64,000 nucleotides of DNA, from assembly GCA_964528675.1 (NCBI GenBank), contig CAZGTU010000012.1, positions 1 to 64,000 on the forward strand, read 5' to 3'. The first letter of the stretch is position 1. Every line of letters starts with the position of its first letter. The notes under the pieces were generated by a model. That model was not told the origin of the DNA. It ran no database searches and was given only the letters and a program-made list of their open reading frames with translations. Source of the stretch: CAYRTD01 sp964528675 (GTDB taxonomy: Bacteria; Bacteroidota; Bacteroidia; Bacteroidales; GCA-2748055). The position numbers and the translations under genes were made by a program. This document shows positions 1-8,800 of the stretch, one piece after another.

Positions 1-19
1 CAGTGAGATTTTGTATTTT

Positions 20-57
20 AAAAGACCTTCGAGGTCTTAAAACCTTCGAGGTCTTTT
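20..57. repeat. Palindromic CCTTCGAGG repeat, terminator-like
   Basis: Two copies of a near-palindromic CCTTCGAGG core (AGACCTTCGAGGTCT at 23-37, then ACCTTCGAGGTCTTTT at 42-57) can fold into hairpins ending in a T run. The core recurs in the palindrome at 31666-31698, so this is a dispersed intergenic repeat. It could terminate a transcript entering from the left of the window. I see nothing else in positions 1-220 beyond AT-rich DNA. Confidence 0.55.
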
Positions 58-220
58 ATCAACCTCAATCTCATTATTCTACTGTTTAGAATCATTATAA
101 TTTACTTTATGATCAATTTTTTGTATTCTACACTTTAGGCATTCAGTTATATTTGCTTTTTTATGTTTCAAAACAGTTCTATAAAACATATTTTTATTTA
201 TTAACCCTAATTCCTATCTC

Positions 221-1684
221 ATGAATACGAATGTTTCCAGCCAGATCCGGTTTACAAACGGAGAATCAATACCAGTAGAATTGCATAAGGTCAGAATTGT
301 GCAGAAATTACATCTTAAGCCTGTGGATGACCGCTTGAGGGCAATTGAGGAAGGCGGATATAATACATTTCTTTTAAATACGAAAGACATTTTCCTTGAT
401 ATGCTTACTGACAGTGGAACCAATGCCATGAGCGATAATCAGGTTTCTTCTATGTTGCAGGCTGATGATGCCTATGCGGGTTCGCAAAGTTTTTATAAAA
501 TGGAAACTGCCCTGAGAGAGGTATTCGGTAAAAAATTCATTCTTCCTGTGCATCAAGGAAGAGCTGCAGAAAATATAATTTCACAAACATTTATTAATGA
601 AGGGGATGTAATTCCGATGAATTATCATTTCACCACCACCAAAGCTCATATGGAAATGAATGGTGGAAAAGTGTACGAGATATATACGAATGAAGCACTG
701 AAGATAAAATCATCACATCCTTTCAAGGGAAATATCGATGTGAACCGTTTCAAGGAGCTGATTGAGGAATTTGGGGCTGAAAAAATACCTTTCATTCGTT
801 TTGAGGCATCGACCAATCTTATCGGAGGACAGCCATATTCAATGGCCAATATGAAAGAGGTTACAGAAATTGCCAGACAGCACGGTATAATGGTAATACT
901 GGATGCCAGTTTAATAGGAGAAAATGCCTACTTTATCAAACAAAGAGAAGAAGCTTATAAAAATGTTTCCATTAAACAGATATTGAACGAGATGTGTGCA
1001 ATGGCTGATCTTGTCTACTTTTCCAGCCGGAAGGTGAGCTCAACGCGTGGTGGCGGTATTTGCACCGATAGTGAGGAATTATTCCTGAAGATGCGGGATC
1101 TGGTACCTTTATTTGAAGGTTTTCTTACCTATGGAGGTATGTCTGTAAGGGAAATTGAAGCAATGGCTGTTGGAATGTATGAAACAACGGATGAAACAGT
1201 GATTGGACAGTCCCCGTCGTTTATTGAATATGCTGTTAATCAACTCGACAGACAGGGGATACCTGTTATCACCCCGGCAGGTGCACTGGGTTGTCATATT
1301 GATGCCATGGGATTCCTTTCCCATGTTCCACAGGAGGAATATCCTGCCGGAGCTCTTGCAGCAGCCCTTTTTATAGTCTCGGGATGCAGGGGAATGGAAA
1401 GAGGGACCATTTCGAGTGAAAGAGATGAGAATGGAAAGGATATCCTGGCCGATATGGAATTGCTCAGGCTGGCATTTCCCAGAAGGGTTTTCACTTTGTC
1501 GCAAACTATGTTCCTGCTGGACAGGGTTAAGTGGCTGTATGAAAACCGGGAGCTTATCGGTGGCTTGAAATTCGTAGATGAACCTCCCGTACTTCGCTTT
1601 TTTATGGGTCGTCTTGCACCTATCTCAGATTGGCCGGAGAAGCTCGTGGCAAAATTTAAAGAAGACTTTGGGGAAAGTTTGTAG
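221..1684 (+). CDS. PLP-dependent beta-eliminating lyase (tryptophanase / tyrosine phenol-lyase family)
   Basis: This 487-residue protein has the fold and length of the family that cleaves tryptophan or tyrosine to indole or phenol, pyruvate and ammonia. Visible family motifs are NTFLLNTKDI, LTDSGTNAMSD, HQGRAAEN, GGQPYSMANM and ENAYFIKQRE. The PLP lysine is probably K271 in SSRKV, where most family members have SGKKD. Specificity positions look more like tyrosine phenol-lyase than tryptophanase: T138 follows the PLP-stacking F137 (tryptophanase has Asp), R394 sits in MERG (tryptophanase has Ile or Val), and F460 sits in LRFF (tryptophanase has His). The altered lysine context makes the substrate uncertain. 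The ATG start fits the family N-terminus. It stands alone, 98 bases before the next gene. Automated pipelines would probably name it tryptophanase. Confidence 0.85.
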   Translation: MNTNVSSQIRFTNGESIPVELHKVRIVQKLHLKPVDDRLRAIEEGGYNTFLLNTKDIFLDMLTDSGTNAMSDNQVSSMLQADDAYAGSQSFYKMETALREVFGKKFILPVHQGRAAENIISQTFINEGDVIPMNYHFTTTKAHMEMNGGKVYEIYTNEALKIKSSHPFKGNIDVNRFKELIEEFGAEKIPFIRFEASTNLIGGQPYSMANMKEVTEIARQHGIMVILDASLIGENAYFIKQREEAYKNVSIKQILNEMCAMADLVYFSSRKVSSTRGGGICTDSEELFLKMRDLVPLFEGFLTYGGMSVREIEAMAVGMYETTDETVIGQSPSFIEYAVNQLDRQGIPVITPAGALGCHIDAMGFLSHVPQEEYPAGALAAALFIVSGCRGMERGTISSERDENGKDILADMELLRLAFPRRVFTLSQTMFLLDRVKWLYENRELIGGLKFVDEPPVLRFFMGRLAPISDWPEKLVAKFKEDFGESL

Positions 1685-1782
1685 AATTAATAACATAGAT
1701 TAATTTCCTCTTTTAACACTTAATTGTATTTGAATAAATTATAATTCAGTATCTTAGCGTTTATTCAAATGGAGAGGAAATC

Positions 1783-2535
1783 ATGAATAACCAGGCCAGT
1801 GATAAAAAAACAGAAGAACGGAATATTCTGGAATATTTTTCCAGGCTGTATGATGATTTTCCCAGGGGAAAGATCGCTGAAACAGAATCTCCTGATTTTA
1901 TTGTTTCGCCAGGGCCAAAACAACGGGTTGGAATTGAAATAACACGTCTTACCCAGGCTAAAATTGAAAATCAGAAATTTTCACCTGCCAGGGTAAATAA
2001 TCACGAGAATGATATACTCCAGGAAGCTCAGAAAATATACAATCACAAATATGATTCTGTTTCACTGGCTCTTTCGGTAGGTTTTAAGACAAATGTTGAA
2101 ATAGATGCAGAGGAAACTGTAGATATTGCTAATGAAATTGTTGATGATATAGGCAATAATATCCGTCATGCCGACCCGGGTTCTGAATTTCGTTTCACTA
2201 TTGAGGATCCAAAAGCAGGAAATTATATCGAATTTATTGAAGGAAAACATTTTCCGGGAATTAACAAGTCAGCCTGGCTGAATGCCGGAGGTTTTCAGAT
2301 TCCTGATTTTTCACGGGAGTACCTGGTAAATAGAATATATTCGAAGGAACAAAAGTTACCTCTTTACCGGAAAAATAATCTCAATTTTATTTGGCTGGTT
2401 CTGGTAACCGATTCACTTCAGCGAACGATTTCTTTTAACATATTCAATCAGATCGAGGCCTGGAATGTAGAGTCCAAATTTGACCGGGTATTTTTATTTG
2501 AAATCGTTGAGAATAAGATTTATATCGTGAAATAG
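1783..2535 (+). CDS. Hypothetical protein with weak nuclease-like motif
   Basis: I do not recognise this 250-residue protein. It starts at ATG after a good purine-rich ribosome-binding site (GGAGAGG), which is uncommon among its neighbours. There is no signal peptide or membrane segment, so it is probably cytoplasmic. Near residues 40-60 the string PDFIV, then about ten residues, then GIEIT resembles the first part of a PD-(D/E)xK nuclease core, but the usual lysine after the acidic residue is replaced by threonine. A TATCTTAG motif at about 1751-1758 could be a degenerate -7 promoter element. It sits alone before a repeat-rich intergenic stretch, a typical location for solitary accessory genes. 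Coding status is well supported by length and by the ribosome-binding site; function is open. Confidence 0.7.
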   Translation: MNNQASDKKTEERNILEYFSRLYDDFPRGKIAETESPDFIVSPGPKQRVGIEITRLTQAKIENQKFSPARVNNHENDILQEAQKIYNHKYDSVSLALSVGFKTNVEIDAEETVDIANEIVDDIGNNIRHADPGSEFRFTIEDPKAGNYIEFIEGKHFPGINKSAWLNAGGFQIPDFSREYLVNRIYSKEQKLPLYRKNNLNFIWLVLVTDSLQRTISFNIFNQIEAWNVESKFDRVFLFEIVENKIYIVK

Positions 2536-2836
2536 TATTGTTTATTACTGATTTACTCATTATCGATTATCGCTTACGGTTTTCTCACCACAGATTACAC
2601 AGATCCTCCTATATTTGTGCCAAATGGCAAATTTGATGAAAATGTAACTTTTTTCTTCTTTTCATTTTTATCAAATGTTTGGAACAGTGACATTTGGCTC
2701 AAATGCGGATAATGACAGCTTGGCAACTTTTGTTGCCAAATACCATTATCAGAGGCGGACAAGTATTCACAGATTATGTTTTATTAGGGATTGGGGATTG
2801 GGGATTTTTTAACGATTACCAATTACCGATTACCGA
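2536..2836. repeat. Repeat-rich intergenic region between convergent genes
   Basis: No credible gene is seen in these 301 bases. They hold CACAGAT repeats at 2585-2604, a GGCAAC-tttt-GTTGCC hairpin at 2723-2738, an AGGCGGACA/CACAGATTA segment at 2753-2776, and short tandem runs (ATTGGGG, then ATTACCG) at about 2793-2842. The CACAGATCCTCC and AGGCGGACA halves occur side by side at 28136-28158, so here they appear split by about 145 bases. The tandem runs extend into the last codons of folC. Confidence 0.5.
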
Positions 2837-4150
2837 TTACCCCTCACCGTCCTCTCTCTCCTCTAAAATCTCTCCCACCAGGAACGTACTTCCTCCGATA
2901 AATACAACATCTTCAGGTAAAGCATTCTTTTTTGCCGATTCCAATGCCTTTGATGCTTTTTCGTAGCTCTTTCCTTTTAATTGATATTCTCCGGCAAGCT
3001 CACATAAAATTTTTTCATTCATAGACCTGGGAATATCAGCTTTAGTAAAATAATATTCAGCATCAGGGGGTAATATCTTTAGAATTTTTCCGGGATTCTT
3101 ATCTGAAACCATTCCCCACACAATATGGAGTTTTTTGCGGGGAAGCTCATTGAGCTGATGCATTACCAGGGAAATGCCTTCTGCGTTATGAGCCGTGTCG
3201 CATATCACCAGCGGATTATGTTCAAGTTCTTCCCATCTCCCCCTGAGACCTGTTTTTTGTTTCACGCTTTGTAATCCTTCTTGAATATTTTTATCTTGAA
3301 TTTCCAGCCCGATAGATTTAAGAACTACAAGACTTTGAAGAAGAGTGACAATATTTTTTTCCTGGTATTTTCCAACAAGGTCAGTGTTCAACTTAATTTT
3401 TTTATTTTCTTGTTTGTCATAGACCTGAAGGTTTACTGTCCTGTCTTTCCCCATTAAACTGAAGTCGACCGAGAATCTTTCCCAGGCAGGATATAATTCA
3501 GCATTTTTTTCACGAATCTTTTTTTCAAATACAGCTAATGTTTCGGGATGATATTCTCCAACCACCACCGGAACTTTTTCTTTTATGATGCCAGCCTTTT
3601 CCGTTGCAATTTCCGCCAGTGTTTCTCCTAAAAAACGAGTGTGATCCAGGCCAATATTTGTAATCACAGAAAGCAATGGCTTGATAATATTGGTTGAATC
3701 CAGCCTTCCGCCCATGCCTGTCTCTATCACTGCTATATCAACTTTCTCCTTTCTGAAAAAAAGTAAAGCAAGGTCTACAGTCATTTCAAAAAAAGAAGGT
3801 TTAAGCTCCTTGATCATGTCCAAATTATCCTCAAGATATGCGGTAACTTCCTTTTCCGGGATCATTTTGCCATTGATCCTGATCCTTTCTCTGAAATCCT
3901 TCAAATGAGGAGAGGTATAAAGTCCGGTTTTATAGCCTGCTGACTCAAACACCGAGGCAAGCATATGAGAAACAGATCCTTTTCCGTTGGTTCCGGCAAT
4001 ATGGATGGTTTGAAAATTTTTATGGGGGTGATTATGTCTTCTGTCGAGTTCAAGACTTACCCTCAGATCATTTTTGTAAGCGGCTGCTCCCATACGTTGG
4101 TACATGGGCAGGCTTGAATACAGAAAGCGAAGACCTTCATGGTATTTCAT
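2837..4150 (-). CDS. folC: Bifunctional folylpolyglutamate synthase / dihydrofolate synthase
   Basis: FolC adds glutamate to dihydropteroate and folates in the cytoplasm. The 437-residue length is typical. The N-terminal HIAGTNGKGSVSHMLASV segment is the Mur-ligase-type P-loop, followed by TGLYTSPHL and a RIRINGK motif characteristic of FolC. VIETGMGGRLDSTN and NIGLDHTRFLGETLAEIATEKAGIIK, read here in short pieces, are the metal and ATP-binding parts of the central domain. CDTAHNAEG marks the C-terminal ligase domain. Its ATG lies three bases after the nitroreductase stop codon, so the two genes are probably one transcript. The last codons run into a low-complexity CTCTCC repeat, so the extreme C-terminus is probably not conserved. 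Confidence 0.95.
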   Translation of the reverse strand: MKYHEGLRFLYSSLPMYQRMGAAAYKNDLRVSLELDRRHNHPHKNFQTIHIAGTNGKGSVSHMLASVFESAGYKTGLYTSPHLKDFRERIRINGKMIPEKEVTAYLEDNLDMIKELKPSFFEMTVDLALLFFRKEKVDIAVIETGMGGRLDSTNIIKPLLSVITNIGLDHTRFLGETLAEIATEKAGIIKEKVPVVVGEYHPETLAVFEKKIREKNAELYPAWERFSVDFSLMGKDRTVNLQVYDKQENKKIKLNTDLVGKYQEKNIVTLLQSLVVLKSIGLEIQDKNIQEGLQSVKQKTGLRGRWEELEHNPLVICDTAHNAEGISLVMHQLNELPRKKLHIVWGMVSDKNPGKILKILPPDAEYYFTKADIPRSMNEKILCELAGEYQLKGKSYEKASKALESAKKNALPEDVVFIGGSTFLVGEILEEREDGEG

Positions 4151-4153
4151 TGA

Positions 4154-4675
4154 TCAGATACTGTTATTCCATTTGTTCTTAAAAATTTTGCTTTCGTCAT
4201 ACCTTTCAGGAAGGGTTTTTTCCTCATCGGGATAACCAAGGCTCACTATTGCGAAGGGTTTCACGTGAGAGGGTAAATTAAACAATTCTGTAATTGCTTT
4301 CATCCTATGTTCTCTCGGATAGATTCCCACCCAGCAGGATCCTAAACCAAGGCTATGCGCTGAAAGTAAAATGTTTTGTGTAGCTGCACCGCAATCGGCT
4401 ATCCAGTATCCTTCTCCATGCTGAAGATGTTCATCACCACAAATAAGAATGGCATTTTTGGCAGTGGAAAGCATTTTGGAATTTGGATGTATTTCCATAA
4501 TCTTTTCGAAAATACTCTTGTCATCGATAAGAATAAAATGCCATGGCTGTTTATTAACTGCTGAAGGAGCATACTGTGCAGCTTTTAGTATTTCCTTAAG
4601 CTTTTCCTGTTCAATGGGAATATCTTTATATTTCCGTATGCTTCGACGTGTTAAAATAATTTCCGTAAAATTCAT
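4154..4675 (-). CDS. Nitroreductase family FMN oxidoreductase
   Basis: A 173-residue nitroreductase-fold flavoprotein. The opening TRRSIRKYKD and APSAVNKQPWHFILI are the conserved phosphate- and FMN-binding segments of this family; GLGSCWVGIYP near residue 110 is the second conserved segment, and SLGYPDE near the C-terminus is the usual family ending. It would use NAD(P)H to reduce nitroaromatics, quinones or a related substrate as a cytoplasmic dimer. The natural substrate cannot be read from the sequence. It is the first gene of a minus-strand pair with folC. The 105-base gap to the divergent PhoH gene should hold both promoters. Confidence 0.9.
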   Translation of the reverse strand: MNFTEIILTRRSIRKYKDIPIEQEKLKEILKAAQYAPSAVNKQPWHFILIDDKSIFEKIMEIHPNSKMLSTAKNAILICGDEHLQHGEGYWIADCGAATQNILLSAHSLGLGSCWVGIYPREHRMKAITELFNLPSHVKPFAIVSLGYPDEEKTLPERYDESKIFKNKWNNSI

Positions 4676-4780
4676 AATTGTTTAATTTTTTTGGGTTATC
4701 AACAGGTTATTAACCGGATTTCCGGTTTATTATTTATTACTTTTATCACGAACAAATTTAGACAAATCAGGACAGATTTC

Positions 4781-6109
4781 ATGAAGAAAGAAAAGAAGAT
4801 CTTTGTACTTGACACGAATGTACTTCTCCACGATTATCAATGCATTTATAATTTTCAAGAAAATGACATTACCATACCCATCACGGTACTTGAGGAACTT
4901 GACAGGTTCAAGAAGGGAAATGATATTATCAATTTCCAGGCAAGAGAATTCACGAGGGAGCTGGACAAAATCTCAGGCGACCAGCTCTTTAACGGAGGCC
5001 TACCTCTGGGCAAAAAAATGGGAAAACTTGCAATTGAAACGGGAAAACCATTTTCAGAAAAGCTGAAAGATTCATTCCCGGAAAACACTCCCGATCACCG
5101 AATTCTTGCCATAGCAGAATATCTGGATAAGAAATTTAAAACACGTTCAGTAATACTGGTAACCAAGGACATTAATTTGAGAATGAAAGCAAAATCTCTT
5201 GGAATAATGGCTCAGGATTACCAGAACGATATGGTAAAAAATATCGATGACATTTACAAGGATGTAAATATTATTGAGAATGCTCCCGAGGAAGCCATTA
5301 ATAATCTGTATAAAAAACATGAAGGGATACCGGTTAAAGAATTTGAAATGAAGGAGGATCCTGTTCCTAATCAATATTTTATCTTTAAGAACAATAATGC
5401 CAGTGCCCTGGCTCATTATGATCCATTCAATAAATTGGTCAATCGTGTTGAAAAATTAAAAACATATGGAATAGACCCCCGGAATGCAGAGCAAACTTTT
5501 GCACTTGATGCCCTTTTAAGACCGGAGGTTCAGCTTGTTGCACTTACAGGAAAAGCGGGGACAGGAAAAACGCTTCTCGCACTTGCTGCTGCACTTCATC
5601 AGCGTAAGATGTACACACAGATTTTTCTTGCACGGCCGGTAATGCCCCTTGCGAACCGGGACCTTGGATTTTTGCCGGGCGATGTCAATGAAAAAATTGG
5701 TCCATATATGCAGCCTTTATTTGATAATCTTGCTGTGATTAAGCAAAAGTTTTCTGCTTCTTCCAAAGAATTTCAGAAGATCGAAGAAATGCAAAAAACA
5801 GATAAACTGGTCATTACCCCGCTGGCATATATACGCGGCAGAAGCCTGTCAAGGATCTTTTTCATCGTGGATGAAGCCCAGAATTTAACACCTCATGAAG
5901 TTAAAACAATTATCACAAGAGCGGGAGATGGTACAAAAATGATTTTCACAGGCGACATCCAGCAGATCGATTCACCATACCTGGATACCAAATCCAATGG
6001 ACTTTCGTATCTTGCGGACAGAATGAGAGGTCAGGATATTTTTGCTCATGTTAATCTGGTTAAAGGAGAAAGGAGTTATCTTGCCGATCTGGCGAGTAAT
6101 CTGCTTTAG
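4781..6109 (+). CDS. PIN domain - PhoH family ATPase
   Basis: A 442-residue two-domain protein. Residues about 5-150 form a PIN ribonuclease domain: the opening FVLDTNVLLHD carries the first catalytic aspartate, LEELDRFK the next acidic residue, and a later VTKDINLRMKA segment a further one. Residues about 230-440 are a PhoH/KH-type ATPase with Walker A GKAGTGKT, Walker B IVDEAQN and sensor-like TGDIQQID. The PIN-PhoH fusion is a known toxin-like RNA helicase/ribonuclease (PhoH2/YlaK type), so an RNA-processing role in the cytoplasm is likely. I chose the ATG at 4781; upstream in-frame TTG codons would add residues that do not resemble the family. It is upstream of a phosphate-related group but separated by 114 bases. 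Confidence 0.9.
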   Translation: MKKEKKIFVLDTNVLLHDYQCIYNFQENDITIPITVLEELDRFKKGNDIINFQAREFTRELDKISGDQLFNGGLPLGKKMGKLAIETGKPFSEKLKDSFPENTPDHRILAIAEYLDKKFKTRSVILVTKDINLRMKAKSLGIMAQDYQNDMVKNIDDIYKDVNIIENAPEEAINNLYKKHEGIPVKEFEMKEDPVPNQYFIFKNNNASALAHYDPFNKLVNRVEKLKTYGIDPRNAEQTFALDALLRPEVQLVALTGKAGTGKTLLALAAALHQRKMYTQIFLARPVMPLANRDLGFLPGDVNEKIGPYMQPLFDNLAVIKQKFSASSKEFQKIEEMQKTDKLVITPLAYIRGRSLSRIFFIVDEAQNLTPHEVKTIITRAGDGTKMIFTGDIQQIDSPYLDTKSNGLSYLADRMRGQDIFAHVNLVKGERSYLADLASNLL

Positions 6110-6223
6110 AAGATAGTTCTTGTTGCATCCTAATGCAATCATACACCGGAACCTGAATAATTTGGCGTGGTTATAAGGGTTCCGGTTTTTTTTTGTATTT
6201 TGCAGAAATAGAACATCAGTCAT

Positions 6224-6715
6224 ATGAAAAATCTTTTTATTGTTCGTCACGGGAAATCTTCCTGGGATATTGATTCAATAGATGACATTGATCGCCCGCT
6301 AAAAAATAGGGGGATAGCTGATGGTTATATGATGGCCGGTCGCCTCCTTAACCAGAAATTGAAGCCTGATTTACTGCTAAGCAGCAATGCCTGCAGGGCA
6401 TTTCATACGGCAACGATATTTCACAGAATGTTACATATGGATGCCAAAAACTTTAGAATTGAACCCAGGTTGTATCTTTCAGGGGTTGATGAAATACTTG
6501 GTATTATTTATGGAATTGATGACAGGATCAATTCACTTATGATATTTGGACATAACCCCGGTTTTACGGATATCTCAAACTATCTTTCTACTGTGAACAT
6601 TGATAATTTACCCACAACAGGAGTGGTTCATCTAGTTTTTGACACAAAGAAGTGGACAACAATTGGCCGCGATGTTCTGGTGAATGAGAGTTTTGATTTT
6701 CCCCGAAAGAACTAG
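6224..6715 (+). CDS. sixA: SixA-like histidine phosphatase
   Basis: A 163-residue histidine phosphatase superfamily protein. FIVRHGKSSW carries the catalytic RHG motif at the N-terminus, followed by the SixA-type DRPLKNRG segment, then SSNACRAFHTA and a second catalytic histidine in IFGHNPGFTD. SixA enzymes remove phosphate from phosphohistidine on phosphotransfer proteins; some relatives act on small phosphoesters, so the exact substrate is uncertain. It precedes polyphosphate kinase by only 21 bases, and this pairing hints at a shared role in phosphate metabolism. No signal peptide is seen, so it is cytoplasmic. Confidence 0.85.
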   Translation: MKNLFIVRHGKSSWDIDSIDDIDRPLKNRGIADGYMMAGRLLNQKLKPDLLLSSNACRAFHTATIFHRMLHMDAKNFRIEPRLYLSGVDEILGIIYGIDDRINSLMIFGHNPGFTDISNYLSTVNIDNLPTTGVVHLVFDTKKWTTIGRDVLVNESFDFPRKN

Positions 6716-6722
6716 AAAATAT

Positions 6723-6730
6723 TATCTTTG
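6723..6730 (+). promoter_or_regulatory. Candidate -7 promoter element (TATCTTTG)
   Basis: TATCTTTG matches the Bacteroidota -7 consensus TAnnTTTG exactly and lies seven bases before the ATG of polyphosphate kinase. If used, the transcript would be nearly leaderless. No clear -33 TTTG at the right spacing was found, so this is tentative. Confidence 0.35.
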
Positions 6731-6736
6731 TGGCTT

Positions 6737-8800
6737 ATGAAAAGCAAAAAACTGACGAATCGGGAAATAAGCTGGTTGTATTTCAATGAGAGGGTACTTC
6801 AGGAAGCTGCTGATAAAAATGTGCCTTTAGTTGAGAGAATACGGTTTCTGGGTATTTTTTCCAATAATCTGGATGAATTTTTTAAGGTCAGGGTTGCAAC
6901 CATTAAAAGAATGATAGATGTTGAAGAGAAAACAGGACGACCGAACAAGGAAAAACCTAAAGAAATCCTTAATCAGATTCAGCAGATCGTTATACGTTTG
7001 CAAAAAAAATTCGAAGCAATATACGAAGAGATAAAAGAGGAGCTAAGCAAAGAGAGAATAAACATTATAAATGAAACTCAGCTCAATAAAAAGAAAGCGG
7101 AGTTTGTGGATCAATATTTTCAGGAAAAGGTCTTACCCGTGCTTACTCCTATTATGCTCCACAATGTTAAGGAGTTTCCCCGTCTGAAAGATAAATCCAT
7201 TTACCTTGCTGTAAAAATGACCAGCAAGGATCCTGAAATAGATATGGAATATGCCCTGATCGAAATTCCTACCGACAGGCTTGGCAGGTTCCTTCTTTTC
7301 CCCATCCGTAGCAGGAAATATATTATTTTATTGGACGATGTTATTCGTTTTGACCTGAAAAGCCTTTTCAGCCAGTTTAAGTTTGATCATTTTGAAGCTT
7401 ATACCGTTAAGCTTACCCGGGATGCAGAGCTTGACATCGACAATGATCTTTCCAAAAGTTTCCTGGAAAAGATCGATGAGTCTGTTAGCGATCGAAAAGA
7501 AGGACAGGCTGTTCGCTTTGTTTATGACGAGTCAATCCCATCTGACCTCTTGAATTATCTTATTCGAAGGCTCGAACTTGATGAAGGAGATAATCTGATC
7601 CCGGGTGGAAGATATCACAATTTTAAGGATTTCATGAAATTTCCGAATCTGGGAAAAGACCATCTCAGGCATGAATATAAACCGCCTGTTACACACCCCC
7701 GGTTCACGAATAATCATAAAAGTATTTTCAGTATCATTTCAGAAAAAGATGTGATGCTTCATTTCCCTTATCAGACATTTAATCATTACATCAACTGGCT
7801 CAGAGAAGCATCCATGGATCCGAATGTAGTTGCTATAAGAACAACCCTTTACCGGGTTGCCAGAAATTCTGCAGTTATCAATGCTCTTATCAATGCCGCC
7901 CTGAATGGGAAACATGTAGTTGTTAATATTGAATTACAGGCACGTTTTGATGAGAAATCGAATATTTATTGGTCCAAGAAACTGGAAGAGGCCGGTGTAC
8001 TGGTTACTTTCGGAATCCAGGGATTGAAGGTCCACTCAAAGTTAACCCTGATAACCCGTCAAGAAAATGGGGAACTGGTGCATTATGGAGCTGTTGGAAC
8101 GGGGAACTTTCATGAAGGAACAGCAAATATCTATTCAGATCTTTTAATGTTAACCAAGAACCCGGAAATAAATGAAGATATCTGGAAGGTATTTGATTTT
8201 TTTGATAATACTTACAGAAATTACACTTATAAACATCTGATTGTATCTCCCAATTACCAGCGTAAAAAGCTTACTGCATTGATCGATAATGAAATAAAAA
8301 ATGCTCAGAAGGGAATAGAGGCTTACATTATTTTGAAAATTAACAGTCTGGTTGATCGAAAAATGATAGAGAAACTTTACCAGGCAAATAATGCGGGAGT
8401 GAAAATAAAACTAATTGTCAGAGGGATATGCTCCCTGATTCCCGGTGTTAAGGATCAGAGTGAAAATATTGAAGCGATTAGCATAGTGGATAAATACCTT
8501 GAGCATTCAAGAATTTTTGTTTTTGCCAATGGTGGTGATGAGCTATATTATATCTCTTCAGCTGATTGGATGACAAGGAACCTGGATCACAGAATTGAGG
8601 TGAGCAGCCCTGTTTTTGATAAAGACCTGCAGAAAGAATTAATGGATATCATCAATATTCAACTTAAGGATAATGTAAAAGCCCGTATAATTGATGAAAA
8701 GCAATCCAACCGATATAAGAAAACCAGTTCCGCCAAACCTATACGATCACAAATTGAGCTGAACAATTATTATAAGGCAATGAGTGAATCGAAAAAATGA
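6737..8800 (+). CDS. ppk1: Polyphosphate kinase 1
   Basis: This 687-residue protein reversibly polymerises the gamma phosphate of ATP into polyphosphate. The N-terminal NREISWLYFNERVLQEA and FLGIFSNNLDEFFKVRV segments are the PPK1 N domain. The two PLD-like C-terminal domains follow: KVHSKLTLI contains the histidine that is autophosphorylated in PPK1, and NLDHRIEV contains the second essential histidine. GTGNFHEGTA is the conserved loop between them. The ATG at 6737 was preferred to the upstream TTG because it gives the normal family start. The gene overlaps the next one by four bases (ATGA), indicating translational coupling with the inositol monophosphatase gene. Confidence 0.95.
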   Translation: MKSKKLTNREISWLYFNERVLQEAADKNVPLVERIRFLGIFSNNLDEFFKVRVATIKRMIDVEEKTGRPNKEKPKEILNQIQQIVIRLQKKFEAIYEEIKEELSKERINIINETQLNKKKAEFVDQYFQEKVLPVLTPIMLHNVKEFPRLKDKSIYLAVKMTSKDPEIDMEYALIEIPTDRLGRFLLFPIRSRKYIILLDDVIRFDLKSLFSQFKFDHFEAYTVKLTRDAELDIDNDLSKSFLEKIDESVSDRKEGQAVRFVYDESIPSDLLNYLIRRLELDEGDNLIPGGRYHNFKDFMKFPNLGKDHLRHEYKPPVTHPRFTNNHKSIFSIISEKDVMLHFPYQTFNHYINWLREASMDPNVVAIRTTLYRVARNSAVINALINAALNGKHVVVNIELQARFDEKSNIYWSKKLEEAGVLVTFGIQGLKVHSKLTLITRQENGELVHYGAVGTGNFHEGTANIYSDLLMLTKNPEINEDIWKVFDFFDNTYRNYTYKHLIVSPNYQRKKLTALIDNEIKNAQKGIEAYIILKINSLVDRKMIEKLYQANNAGVKIKLIVRGICSLIPGVKDQSENIEAISIVDKYLEHSRIFVFANGGDELYYISSADWMTRNLDHRIEVSSPVFDKDLQKELMDIINIQLKDNVKARIIDEKQSNRYKKTSSAKPIRSQIELNNYYKAMSESKK

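Noticed and set aside
2795..2842. Tandem ATTGGGG/ATTACCG runs considered as a CRISPR-like array
   Set aside because: Units are seven bases or fewer, without spacers; simple low-complexity repeat.
2694..2966. 90-codon plus-strand frame
   Set aside because: It consists of intergenic tandem repeats followed by the antisense of the folC end; low complexity and no ribosome-binding site.
4691..4780. N-terminal extension of the PhoH gene from TTG
   Set aside because: The ATG at 4781 leads directly into the PIN domain; the extension is not family-like and overlaps the divergent promoter region.
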